Positions 43,849-54,082 of a stretch of 64,000 nt of DNA are shown here, one piece after another (the stretch's first letter is position 1; each line of letters starts with the position of its first letter). The stretch lies in contig AP026540.1 in assembly GCA_026075535.2 (NCBI GenBank), positions 6,634,001-6,698,000 of the forward strand, written 5' to 3'. The position numbers and the translations under genes were made by a program. A model generated the notes under the pieces. The model had not been told where the DNA came from. It searched no databases and saw nothing but the letters and a program-made list of their open reading frames with translations. This stretch comes from Tricholoma matsutake. Its lineage: Eukaryota > Basidiomycota > Agaricomycetes > Agaricales > Tricholomataceae.

Positions 43849-46800
43849 TCAGCCACACACCGTGTCTGCGATTCCCTTGGGTCGCGGGGTGATCTGTGGA
43901 TAGGTTTGTTTGAACTCTGACCCAGAGGGGTCATTGTCCTTACCTTGTTCAGTAAAACATCACCTGCTGGGGTTAGCCTGTGATGAAGAGCTGAAAAATA
44001 TGGTGCAATCGATTGCTTTCGGGCTTCCAGAGTCATAAGCGACCGTAGTTCTGTGCATAAGCTGATTGTCCAAGGTGAAGAAAGCAGGAATTGCACTTGG
44101 ACAAACTTAATGGCGTTTAGGATGGGAATATTATTTGACTTACAGACAGAGTGGTCGACGTCGGCCATTCTTGCCAAAGCAAGGCATATCGTCGGGGATA
44201 CTAACAGCGCCAAGGCCTCGTTTTCCTCTGCGAAGCGGCGCCCAAGAATGAGCAAGAGGACATCCCGAAGATAACTCCAAGCATCAGCGCAATGTAGAGC
44301 GTCACAGGGATTGGCTAGAATACAGTGAGCAACACCAGCTGTATATCCACATCGATGAGTAGTTTACTAGCTGATTTGCGGACGCGTAGTCATACATGCC
44401 GCTATAAAATTGGAACACCCAGATTGCACTAAGGAGCTTCGAACAAGCCATTCTTGCATCAGCTTGACATCATCTAAGGGGTAGTTGCTGCTGAATGCCG
44501 AGAAGGCAACGAGGAGAGTGTCGTGAAGTATTAACGAAATATAAGAATTTTGGCCCTGATTCTTCAAAACGGTAATAGCCGATCTCAAGAATGAGACAGC
44601 ATTTGTTCGGCAGACAGATTCTTCAGCTCTGCTGTGCCACATGATGGTGAGGAAGTCAACCAAGCATTTCACAGCAAGAACACTGTGTGACGAAATGGAC
44701 GACGCATGCAAAGCACTTGTGGCATGTCAAACAAGATCAGCCAGCAGCTGTGTACTATGAAACGTACTTCTCAGATCTGACGATGGCTTCAAACATTTAG
44801 GTGAGAGCGTATTCAACCAGTCTTTCGTATGTACTCACCGTTAAATAATTTAAAATTGAACCCAAGGTCGGTGTCTCGTTGAACCTGCACTACGCACATG
44901 GCCAGCGTCTGAGGTGCAACCATAGTCAAAGCCTCGAGAACAAGGGTCTTTACTGCGGAAAAAATATGTTGAAGTAAACTAAGCAAGGATGATAATTTGG
45001 CCGAACACACTTTTCAGTTCTCCCTCTGCTTCACGTAAAATGCAGAATAGGGTGAGAAGGCATCGACCGAAGTCAGAGACTCGAGGCTGGACTTCCTTCG
45101 CATCCAGTCGAAGCAAATGAATCGTCGCCCAACATGATTTGCATATAACCAAGGTAAGCGGCGGGGAAAGAACTTCAAGAAGCCGAGAATCGTAGGCCTC
45201 TCGCAAGTGCGTATTGATCTGGTGCAGAACTTGCTGGAAAACAAAACAGCGTTTAATCGATGAGCGGAAAATGTATCACGGGAGTTACTAGAATGGCTAT
45301 GCATGACGATGCTTCCTTACTTGCAACCAGGTTTTCCAGCTGGCTTGTAACACTAGGGCACGCATCAGTTGAGAAAAAAGGTGAGTGTGTATGATAGAGC
45401 CATGTAATAGTCTGTTTCTTTAATGATCAGACTTGTCGAGACTATGACTGCAGCGCTCACAAGATGAGTGATGCATTCCAATCCTGCAATGTGGTGGCCG
45501 TCCAATAATGACCAAGACCAGGGGACCAAGTCACCCCATCTCACGAGAATGGTCTGTGCAAGGTCAAGGACCAGACTGTGTTGGGAAAGCCAGGAAAAGC
45601 CAGCAGAAGGCTGATACATTATGAATTGAATCATATCTAGGATGTATCCCAGGCTCTGTGGTCTCGTTAGCAAACTAGGAGAGTCAGCATCGGACTTGAA
45701 TTGTGCGATCTGGCAGGCCTATGTGCATGTACATTGGGGTCCTGGGTGAGAGAAGTTTGTGGTAAGGTCGTAGATAACTAACCGAGAACAGAGAAACAAT
45801 CATTGCACGATCAGCGCCTTCTTGTGCATCATATCGATGCATGGAAGAGATAGATAACCCATTAAGCGAACGGGGATTACTACTGCGGATCAGGGACCCC
45901 ATAAGAATATCAGGTCGAACACCAGTTGACGAACTGGGTAGTGGTTCACATCTACGATAGAGTGCAGCCTAGATGCTCTACATACCTCGCTTCAATCCAA
46001 GGATTGCGGGCCGTCAGCTGGGGACCTATCACGTAGGCAGCAAATAGTAAACGCAAGGCGAGACGTTGAGCAGCAGGCGATGCCTCGTTTGAGGCAATTA
46101 TGTTGCTCATGGATTGCCATTTCTCTGATGACATGCGTATATATCGATACAAACGGAGTGATAACATCGAGAAAAATACCTGGTAATTGGGCAGCAGCTC
46201 GGACTGCATCTTCTTCCCGATGAAGGCGCATAGATTCAAGAAAAGGCGCCTGCAAGTTCGGAGAAAACCCGCCTGTAACATTCAAAACCAGAAGGCCCAA
46301 TTTAGCCAACACGACATCCAGCAAACAAATCACAGAAGAAGAAGTCGCATCGATTGGTGTGTGAATTATATTTTGGAAGGCTTGGCGATGACTGAAGAGG
46401 ATCGACAAGAAATTCTCATCCACTGCCACAACCGTAAAACAAACGCATCTCGATTAAAGACGCGTATCCCGTACCAAGATGTGCAAATACGGACAGGACT
46501 TCAGCAGAGCGGCTTCTATGAAGAGGAAGGGTACAAGCGTCGTCTAAGAAACGAACAATGGCAGTGTATGCTTCGTGTATGCCATCTCGGGTGTCGATAT
46601 CCTATAAAACAGTAGGTAAACATTGCGTTGGCAGTGATGAAGACGTACTTGATGGACAGTGGACAAATCAACACTTTTGATTTGCTCGACCGCTAACAGC
46701 GAGTCCTGGTTGCGAACCAGCTGCTCATGACGACTAGCATTTTTTCCGCCGTTGAATGTAGATGACTCTGAACGAGAAGACGTGAGGCCGTTGATAACAC

Positions 46801-46870
46801 CGTCTTTGCATCCGAGTCGTGGTTCTATGCTACATTCATGTTCGGATTCAGTGTCGCTATCGCTTTGCAT
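43849..46870 (-). CDS. Hypothetical large helical (ARM/HEAT-like) protein, many introns
   Basis: Not recognised. The N-terminus is acidic and Ser-rich (MQSDSDTESEHECSIEPRLG). It is followed by a chain of helical, Leu-rich blocks on successive short exons: HEAYTAIVRFLDDACTLPLH, LLDVVLAKLGLL, QRLALRLLFAAYVIGPQLTA, ILDMIQFIMYQPSAGFSWLS, LSPPLTLVICKSCWATIHLL, VLAVKCLVDFLTIMWHSR and SPTICLALARMADVD. The spacing of amphipathic helices looks like an ARM/HEAT superhelix. At least a dozen introns are required, so the exact model is approximate. Joins that clearly work include VHQ/DIDTRDG near 46605-46650 and the last intron, giving ITPRPKGIADTVCG and TGA at 43849. Intron density and length are unlike the neighbouring hypothetical gene. 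Confidence 0.5.
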
Positions 46871-47208
46871 TGCCAAAATCTGGGGAGTTCTCGCTCGGAG
46901 TTACATGTAAGGGCGAACGCGACGTATGTGATTGTCACGCGACTTCTGCATATTATGATAAGTACTACGTTACATAAAAGCTCAGATGCGGGACAACCCA
47001 AACCTTGCCATGTTTAACTCAGGCTTGAGCTTCTCATGGGATAATAATTTGAAATATCCCCAGTCTCATTCAACATATTATTGCGCCCCAGTTTCGGAAG
47101 CAAAGACTCCCGGGCACTGCCAATGAGTCCTTCATGTCTCGGAGTACGGCAGGGCAGACGATTTGGTGCATGCATAAACAGCAACAACCAACCTAGTGTT
47201 CCCCCCCC
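46871..47208. other. Intergenic, short poly-C tract
   Basis: 338 nt upstream of the helical protein gene and downstream of RPC5. It contains a run of nine C at 47201-47209 touching the RPC5 stop. An ATG with a short open stretch at about 46950 could be an extra 5' exon, but there is no support for it. Confidence 0.4.
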
Positions 47209-48150
47209 CTATAGACCATGTATCTCCCGAAGGAATGCAGTCATATTTGTTGAGCATTCCAGCACTTGATCACTCTGGGAGAACACCCTTTCAGAAGCTT
47301 GTTCAGATTCGATCGTCTGGTAGTGCTGATGAATGAACGTTTTGGAGGGCATCATAAATTACGCACCGATACATCACAGAACTCAAGGTCTTCCCAAATC
47401 ACGTCTTCCTCGGTTCGGATAGCGTGAAGTATTTCTTTTCTTACGGCAGAGAGACCCCCCTGAACTTGAGCCCCGCCCTTGTCTTCAACTTTACGAGCAG
47501 ACACTTGTACCTCCCTCGATTCTGCTGTAGACCTTTTCTCCTTCTTTGCAACGGAATTGCGTGCGGGTTCATCGGGATCCGGGGGTGGCCCATCGTCAGA
47601 TTCGGAATCAGACGCTCCACCCCAAGTACGTTTACTTCTACGTGACAAAATATCTAAGTAGGTCAATGTTGGTCGAAGCTGATGTGTTTGACTAATCGGG
47701 TGAAGATGGAGTTTACCTGAGGCGACGATTAGTTGTTAGACCAGGACTAGAAATGGCCGTACCATCACGAACTATGCCTAGCATATGGACACCTCTTTGT
47801 GGAATTTCTTCACTTCTCAGGCGAATTTCACTAAGCCGGGGCTCTTCGTCCTCACGTTCCTTGCCTCTGAGGTCTTGATTTTTTTCACGATCATCTTCTG
47901 CTCGAGCAGCACCTAACTCTTTCGTTCGATCAACATTCCAAACTTCGGGTCGTGAATCAGCTGGCACATGGATTTCCAACCTGTGGACGTCGTATTTGAT
48001 GCGAGCAGTTATGCGCTTGCCACTAATAACAGCAGAAGGAGGTGCCTGCAGAGGACGAGTCAATAATGGAAATTGATGAACTTGAATTTTGGAGGCATGT
48101 CCATTGGAGTAATGTATCGGCAGGACACCGACTATCTCGTCATCGTCCAT
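47209..48150 (-). CDS. RPC37: RNA polymerase III subunit RPC5 (Rpc37/POLR3E)
   Basis: Subunit of the Pol III Rpc37-Rpc53 heterodimer, acting in initiation and termination. The protein starts MDDDEIVGVLPIHYSNGHAS, then IQVHQFPLLTRPLQAPP, the typical RPC5 opening. KITARIKYDVHRLEIHVP-like sequence follows (seen as RITARIKYDVHRLEIHVP). The intron of 46 nt after IVRDG (donor GTACGG, near 47718-47763) gives HMLGIVRDGKLHLHPISQTH, LRPTLTYLDILSRRSKRTW. An acidic DSESDDG and a Lys/Glu-rich linker follow, then VRKEILHAIRTEEDVIWEDL. The last intron (from about 47375) leads to ECSTNMTAFLREIHGL and TAG at 47209. Divergent from Fap7 (165 nt). Confidence 0.85.
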
Positions 48151-48315
48151 TGCCAGAGAAGACACAGACCGTGAGATTAAATTTGCTAAGTACTTAATCT
48201 CATAAGCGCTTACATAATCTGTTCCTACAGTATACAAACTTTGACGAAGGTGATCTCATCCATTCCATGTTGTGGAACGAATCTCATTTCCAAGCATAGT
48301 ACTGACGAAATAAAA

Positions 48316-48951
48316 ATGGGTTCAAGGCACGGACCAGTGATCATCATTACAGGGACACCGGGAACTGGCAAATCCACTCATGCCCAAGTGCTTTCTGAGG
48401 AGTCTCCTATCAGCCTTACACACATAAACATCGGTGACTGGGTGAAAGAGAGGCGACTATATGAGGATTTCAACCAGGAATGGCAGAGTTATACCGTAGA
48501 CGAGGACAAGGTGATCAAAGGACCAGAATCTATAAACATATTTCTAATTATCGGAAGAGAATCAGTTGCTGGACGAACTAGAACCTGTGGTGTCTCAAGG
48601 AGGGGTTATCCTCGACTGGCATACGTGCGAGATATTTCCAGAGCGGTGGGCTGATCTTGTTGTTGTCCTGCGCTGCGATCATTCGATACTATGGGAGCGG
48701 TTAGAAAAGCGGTTTGAAGTTTTCTTCTCGTTCACATTAAGCAAACTCAATGATCAATTTCCAGAGGCTACCCTCTGAAAAAAATACAAGAAAACAATGA
48801 GGCTGAAATCATGCAAGTTGTTTTGGAAGAAGCAAGGGAATCATACCCCACAGAAATTGTCGTTGAGCTCAGAAGTGAAGGACCTGACGATCTAGAGGCT
48901 AACATCAAACAGATTGTTGAGTGGATTGGACGATGGAGTAGCGACCACTGA
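48316..48951 (+). CDS. FAP7: Adenylate kinase isoenzyme 6 / Fap7, 40S ribosome maturation ATPase
   Basis: Nuclear P-loop NTPase that works with Rps14 in the late cleavage of 20S pre-rRNA. Walker A reads ITGTPGTGKSTHAQ. The family features follow: HINIGDWVKERRLYEDFNQE, YTVDEDKLLDELEPVVSQGG, VILDWHTCEIFPERWADLVV (Walker B-like), LRCDHSILWERLEKRGYPLK and EIMQVVLEEARESYPTEIVV. Two introns, 48512-48567 and about 48710-48764, remove stops and restore these motifs. The C-terminus IVEWIGRWSSDH aligns with IEQWIKDH of human AK6. Length is about 172 residues, as expected. It converges on the DUF7726 gene with 61 nt between stop codons. Confidence 0.93.
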
Positions 48952-49012
48952 GACAAGCATATAATATCAATGTTCTAATGTGCAAGGCTTAGGGTACATG
49001 ATCGACGCATGA

Positions 49013-49807
49013 TCATCGGCTCATAAACCAGCCCTTTCGTCTATTTTCGAGCGGAAAACCGTTTGGATGAGCCACTTCATTGTTCTGACGTTTAAGTGTC
49101 TTTTTCTTCCCCTCAAGAATTCTCACTTTTTCAAAATAGACGTAACTTGAGAGATCGTGTCAGCGCTGACAATGATGCATCATGGCCAGTAAGGGGACAC
49201 ACCCTGGGTAATAGGTACCATTTGAAGCACCATCAGTCCTTCCTTTCTCTTTCACTAGGTGACGGTTAGCATGGGGGTAAGCATAGAAATCCGGTAACTT
49301 ACTAAAACGATTGAAAGAATTGCTATTGATGCCACCTATTTCCCTTAACCAATGAGTCACCTGGAGAGAAGCAAGCTCAAGGCGGGGATTGGTAATCACA
49401 AAAACTCTAGACACATGCCTTGAAGCCTGGAGTTTTCTGGAGCAAGCCAATTTTCCGCCTGATTTCAGCACAGTCGTCACTGGCATTGTGTCAGCGCATA
49501 GAAGAAAAAGGCACAAAAACCACTCGCTACACTGGAACACTTCCCTGTAGCCACGAAAACGCAAACTGTTAGAGACCCTGAGGGCTACGACGCTCTAGAT
49601 ATTTCTCACCTCATCTTCCCCGTCAAGCCTCATATCCTTCCAAGATTCTGGTTGCGTGCTCTTTTCCTTTCCTTTGGTCTCCGAAGTCAAAGTGGAGGAC
49701 GCGTCCGATTTGCGAGCTTTTTTTGTCGGAGCAATGTCCTGGTTGTTTTCATCCACGGTGGTAGTGAGGTCAAGGTCGACCTGGTCCGATTTTCGCTTGG
49801 GGGCCAT
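49013..49807 (-). CDS. DUF7726-like fungal nuclear protein
   Basis: Fungus-specific protein of unknown function. The first exon is basic and acidic with nuclear-type motifs (MAPKRKSDQVD, APTKKARKSD). Downstream exons assemble CAEIRRKIGLLQKTPGF, VTHWLREIGGINSNSFNRF, KEKGRTDGASNGTYYPG and YVYFEKVRILEGKKKTLKR. That order resembles the DUF7726 pattern of a CxxIRRKI helix, a LREI helix, a short loop and a YVFFEKxRIxEGKxK helix. The intron after TPGFK (49361-49418) has the donor GCATGT, a GC-AG intron. The junction around 49500-49560 is less certain. It converges on FAP7. Confidence 0.68.
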
Positions 49808-49892
49808 TACAAATGAGAGAAGATGGTAGTTACAGTTATGCCAATTTACAAAACAATTTATATTACAAGCCTCGCTATAATGCAAAAAAAAC

Positions 49893-49906
49893 GCGTGACG
49901 TCACGC
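49893..49906. promoter_or_regulatory. CRE-like palindrome upstream of the DUF7726 gene
   Basis: GCGTGACGTCACGC is a perfect 14-nt palindrome centred on TGACGTCA, the consensus of CREB/ATF-type bZIP factors. It lies 86 nt upstream of the minus-strand ATG at 49807, in the gap before the LIM gene's stop. This position suits a promoter element. Confidence 0.5.
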
Positions 49907-49989
49907 GCCGAACTTGTATTACTATATGCGGACGTGGACTTGTATCCTCGATATAAATGTAGAACTTCGTCCACAGCAATCATCGTATC

Positions 49990-52873
49990 TCACACACCAC
50001 TAGCACCGGTCAGCTGTCTGACAAGAAACATCCCCCGACCCTCGTCGATGCTCTTAGTATTCCTCATCCCGATTACGCTCTTCGGTCGAGGCCTCATCCC
50101 ACTACCACCAAACATTCCCAACTGTTTCGTTGGGCTGATACTCCTTGTAGGATTTAAACCTCCACCTACCATTTGCCTTAGGGGACCCGAATCACTGCCC
50201 ATTCCGGTAAATTGTCGTGCAATAGTTGTAGTTCCAGTAAGCTGTGCGGTGACTTTGGCCGACCATGCATGAGCAGGTACCAGAGGCATTTGAGATGTAA
50301 CTGCTCGTGTCTCTCCAAGTAAGAGCTGAGTGGAATCAGGAAACACATGAACAAAAGTGTGCAAAACATGTAGCCTCTCACCAAACATTCCCGACACCAA
50401 ACACCACCATCCTCGCTGCTCTTTGCTGCGCTATCCAGTCTCTTACCGCACCCAGGCTCTCCTTTCTTCTTCCCTCTAGCTTGTCCGGAGCTTCCTTTCG
50501 TCGCATTCTTTCCTCCGCATACCAAACATCCTGTGTGCCATCGCGTTCCCTGTGGACCTGGTACTACACCTCGTTCCATCGGGGAAACAGATTGATGACA
50601 ACCAGGACACGTAGTCCTACTACCGAAGCGAGGAACTGACGACCCCGGTGATGTTTGTGCAACAATTGATGGTTTGTCCATTCGGCTGGAGGATGCATGT
50701 GCCAGAGGGGATATTGGTGGCAAGACAGCAGCGCCGGAAGTAGCCTTTGTGTTTCCATCAGAAGGACTGGATCTCAAGGAGCCCAAACTAGGGGATTTCC
50801 GAAACGTGATCATCGTGGCAGGTGCACACTACGACACGCAATTGTGAAATTTTCATGATCCCTGGGAAATTTTAACAAACGCACCTCGACATGACAAGGG
50901 CCCTTCTTCGATTTAACAAAAACGGCTTGACTAATTTTTGTCTGTTTGAAGATCCCATTGCATTCTACGCACCGGAAACAATCGGCATGATACGTCAACG
51001 CCTGAGTGCCGTCGCCATCATTTGGCACCGTGACAAACTTGCTTCCCCCCCTCACAGAGAATACACTACCACCACAGTTGACACAACGCGCCGAAGCCAT
51101 CAGTTCAGCGGGGGTTAGAGGCGGGATGGTAATCTCGTCAAGAGACTGTACGGACTTGGGTTTCACCGACGAATAACGATTGGAGTCCAATGCGCTAATT
51201 GAAATTTTTGAGGGGGAAGACGCAGACTTGAATGATGTAGGTGTATGTTTTGGACTTCTCATTGCATTAGGCATTCCTTCAGCCAACCGATCTGGGGTGC
51301 GGAACACGTCGCGAGGGACGTAATGCGAAGCCTGCTCAAATCCGGGAATGCGGAACGGCTCATCAAAATCCTTGTCATCCCTTGGAGGCGAGTCTAATCC
51401 TGAAAACGATGATTGAGTCGTCGCATCTGAGAAGTCCGACATTAGGTCAGGGGTCTGCGGGAAAGTAGGACTAAGTGGAGAAGCAGGCGCTTTTTCAAAC
51501 AAGGAGGTTGAGTTATTGGAGCTAGATCTGGCCCTACTATGTGTAGAAGAGCGAGGGGAGAAACATGGGGTGGAAAGGGGATCACAATCAGTTGGTGTCG
51601 GCGTTCTAGGAGATGACGAATATTTGAGGAATCTCTGTTTCATTTCTTCTGCTGCCTTTTGAGTAGGTGCAGAGCTTCCTGTGGTTTGTCCTCGGACAGG
51701 GCTACGAGCCGCGGTCTCGTTGATTTGGGAATTTCGTTTGCTTCGTAATCGTTCAACAAGAGTGCTCTCTTGACTAGACGCAAGGGGCTTCCCCGCTGAA
51801 CTGCCAGAAGCAGAATATCTGGTTGGGGATTTCTTTCCAATCATGCCATGCCTCTGGCTTAACTCTTCCAGTGCTGGACTTCCCTCTCGGCTTTTGGTAA
51901 TACCAAGTCGTTGCTCAAGCTCTTCAACTACTGGACTTCCTTCCCTGCTTTTTTTACCGTCGGAATGGAAATTCATACCACCGATGTTGTTGACCTTCAT
52001 GTCTCTGCCATCACTTGGGGAGTATTTTTTGGGGGTATTCAAACCGCGCACGAGACAGTTGTCAAAGCATTCTATACAAGATGGGTTTCCAAAGAGATCC
52101 AACATGGGTGAATCTCCGATATTCTTCGAGCAACCCGAGCAGTTGAAGCATCGTTTGTGCCAGTATTTCCCGGCAGCCTCAATGAATCCTCCTTCCGACC
52201 TTAGGATCAGAACAGGTCGAGAGCATGCACTACATGGTCCTTTCGATCCTCCATTAGTTGTAAAGCAGGGACGACATAGGAACCGTGACGAGTTTGCGAC
52301 GGTTGGGTCGGGGTAGATAGTGGCATCCGGAGGGAAAGTGGAGAAACAGATTACGCAGGAGTGGGTGGTCAAAGATTCTTTGGGTTGTAAGATAGAGCCA
52401 TACACCTTTGAAAGAGTAGCGTCGTGGTGGTCAAGCGATGGAAGGATACCAGAGTCGGGATCAGGCAGTGTGCTCGAATATTTCAGAAATGATGGTGGTC
52501 GATTCTGTGAAGTCGTTGACGCGATATGAGCGGATACACGACTGCCTAATATTGGAGAAGACACGATGCTATTTGAAGCGGGACGAGGAAAACGTTTAGC
52601 AGGAGCTGAAGGTATTGAACCCGTAAGACTGGTTGTAAGAGGCCTTGTAGGAGAGACAGATCTCTCCCTGTGTATATAAGTCTTTGACCACTTGTCTGAA
52701 GTTTTGTCTTCCGATGTTGACTGGCTCCATGGCACAACAGGAGCTGCACATGCGATGTTAGCATTGTTAGCTGACAGACAGCTGTGGAAAAGCATGAGCA
52801 TACCAACTGCGGTACCACCACAGTTACACCGGGTACCTGTTACAATCTCACCACATCTGCGACAGAACCCCAT
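49990..52873 (-). CDS. LIM-domain protein
   Basis: Zinc-binding scaffold, probably acting at the cortex or cytoskeleton like fungal paxillin-type LIM proteins. MGFCRRCGEIVTGTRCNCGG forms an N-terminal Cys cluster. A Ser/Pro-rich linker precedes LIM 1 (CVICFSTFPPDATI, FLCRPCF, GPCSACSRPV, KYWHKRCFNCSGCSKNIG, NPSCIECFDNCL). A 300-residue disordered stretch follows with two copies of a motif around SREGSP (SREGSPVVEELEQRLGITK and SREGSPALEELSQRHGMIG). LIM 2 is CVNCGGSVFS, YHADCFRCVECNG and CHVECAPATM, split by an intron at about 50825-50885. LIM 3 is TCPGCHQSVSPMERG, WHTGCLVCGGK and WCRECL. The tail is Thr/Gly-rich. Introns lie near 52738-52805 and 50325-50385. Confidence 0.85.
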
Positions 52874-52999
52874 CTGAATTGAACGTGAAGAAAGAAATGA
52901 GCCATGGTGGTTGAACCTGCCAAATCCGGCGATACAACGGTCACGTGGCTAAACACTAACGCAGCCTGAACTAAGTAACTTAGGTAAAACTTGTGAGCC
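52874..52999. promoter_or_regulatory. Divergent promoter with GTCACGTG
   Basis: 126 nt between the LIM gene and the DNA glycosylase gene. It contains GTCACGTG at 52940-52947, the CACGTG E-box in the GTCACGTG context preferred by Cbf1-like factors. Confidence 0.4.
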
Positions 53000-54021
53000 A
53001 TGGTTGACGTTATGTGGCCTCCTCGAACGCCATCGAAAAAGGGGACTGAGAAATTTCTCCCGATACCCTCTCCTTACTTCTCTTCTGCATCAATTCGTGT
53101 AGCCCCAGAGCATATAATTCACACCTTATTCAAGCCCGAATGTATGGCTTCGCCAGAGGATTCCCCGGAGAACTTGAAGGAAGAATCGGACACCCTGCAC
53201 AATGATCCTCTGTTCTTTTATTACTTCCGCGCTTTTCTTCGTCTATACCGGCAGCTAACTTTGTTAAAGCCGGTCATGATCCAAGGTTGTAGTGCTTGGT
53301 TTCATTTCGTATTTGCACTCACTTGCGGTGCCATTCAGAAAGTGTTGCCGATGACCCGTGGAAATTACTCATATCAGTAACCCTACTCAATAAGACCACT
53401 GGGAAACTAGCTATACCCGTCTTCTGGGACATATTGAACAAGTGGCCCACTCCTTTTGCACTGTCCCAAGGTGCAACGGTTAACCTCACTATCATACTTA
53501 GGAACTCATAACAAACAATTCATAGCCAACGAAGCCGAACTAATTGCCTCCATTCAATGCCTCGGCACGCAAAATGTTCGTGCAAAGCGCCTCATAAAGC
53601 TCTCCAGAGCTTACCTCCGCGATCCACCCCGCCTTTCCGACCCTCGCCCTTCCAGACCCGTCACCTGTTCCTCTTCCATAATACGAAACAACAGAAGGTA
53701 TCCACCTACACCAATTTCCCATCTTCCAGGTACAGGTTCCTATGCACTCGACTCCTACCGCATCTTTTGCAACCATCCGTCGGAGGAGTGGAAGGCAGTG
53801 AATCCGGATGACAAAGAGCTAATTCGATACTTGGTAAAGCCCAAATTTTATGGGAATTTCGGCATGCACTGACTGCATCGCTTCAGAGGTGGAAATGGGC
53901 TTTTGCGGAGCGGCAGGAATGGATACCAAAAATTGGCGTTGTCCGCCCTGTGAACCTCTCATATCTTGAACTACTAGTAGCCGAGCTCACAGAGAAATTG
54001 TATTCCAGTACCCAAAGCTGA
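53000..54021 (+). CDS. MBD4-like HhH-GPD DNA glycosylase
   Basis: Base-excision-repair glycosylase of the MBD4 catalytic-domain family, which removes T or U from G mismatches. No methyl-CpG-binding domain is encoded; a poorly conserved N-terminus of about 95 residues is followed by the catalytic domain. Exons join to give ADDPWKLLISVTLLNKTTGK, LAIPVFWDILNKWPTPFALS, ELIASIQCLGTQNVRAKRLI, the HhH loop LPGTGSYALDSYRIFC with the catalytic Asp (53750-53752), and NPDDKELIRYLRWKWAFAER. Introns are about 53285-53338, 53472-53521 and 53833-53889. Compared with MBD4, a Pro/Arg-rich insertion of about 30 residues sits before the HhH loop. The end YLELLVAELTEKLYSSTQS extends beyond MBD4. It converges on the flavocytochrome b2 gene. 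Confidence 0.83.
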
Positions 54022-54082
54022 GCACTGCTCCTATGGTATCGTGAACGTTCCTGATTATTTACTTCAACTGACTTATGCAAGA

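Noticed and set aside
47700..47770. 25-nt intron in RPC5 after NRRLR
   Set aside because: Too short for a fungal intron. A 46-nt intron ending at the same region gives the conserved KLHLHPISQTHQLRP.
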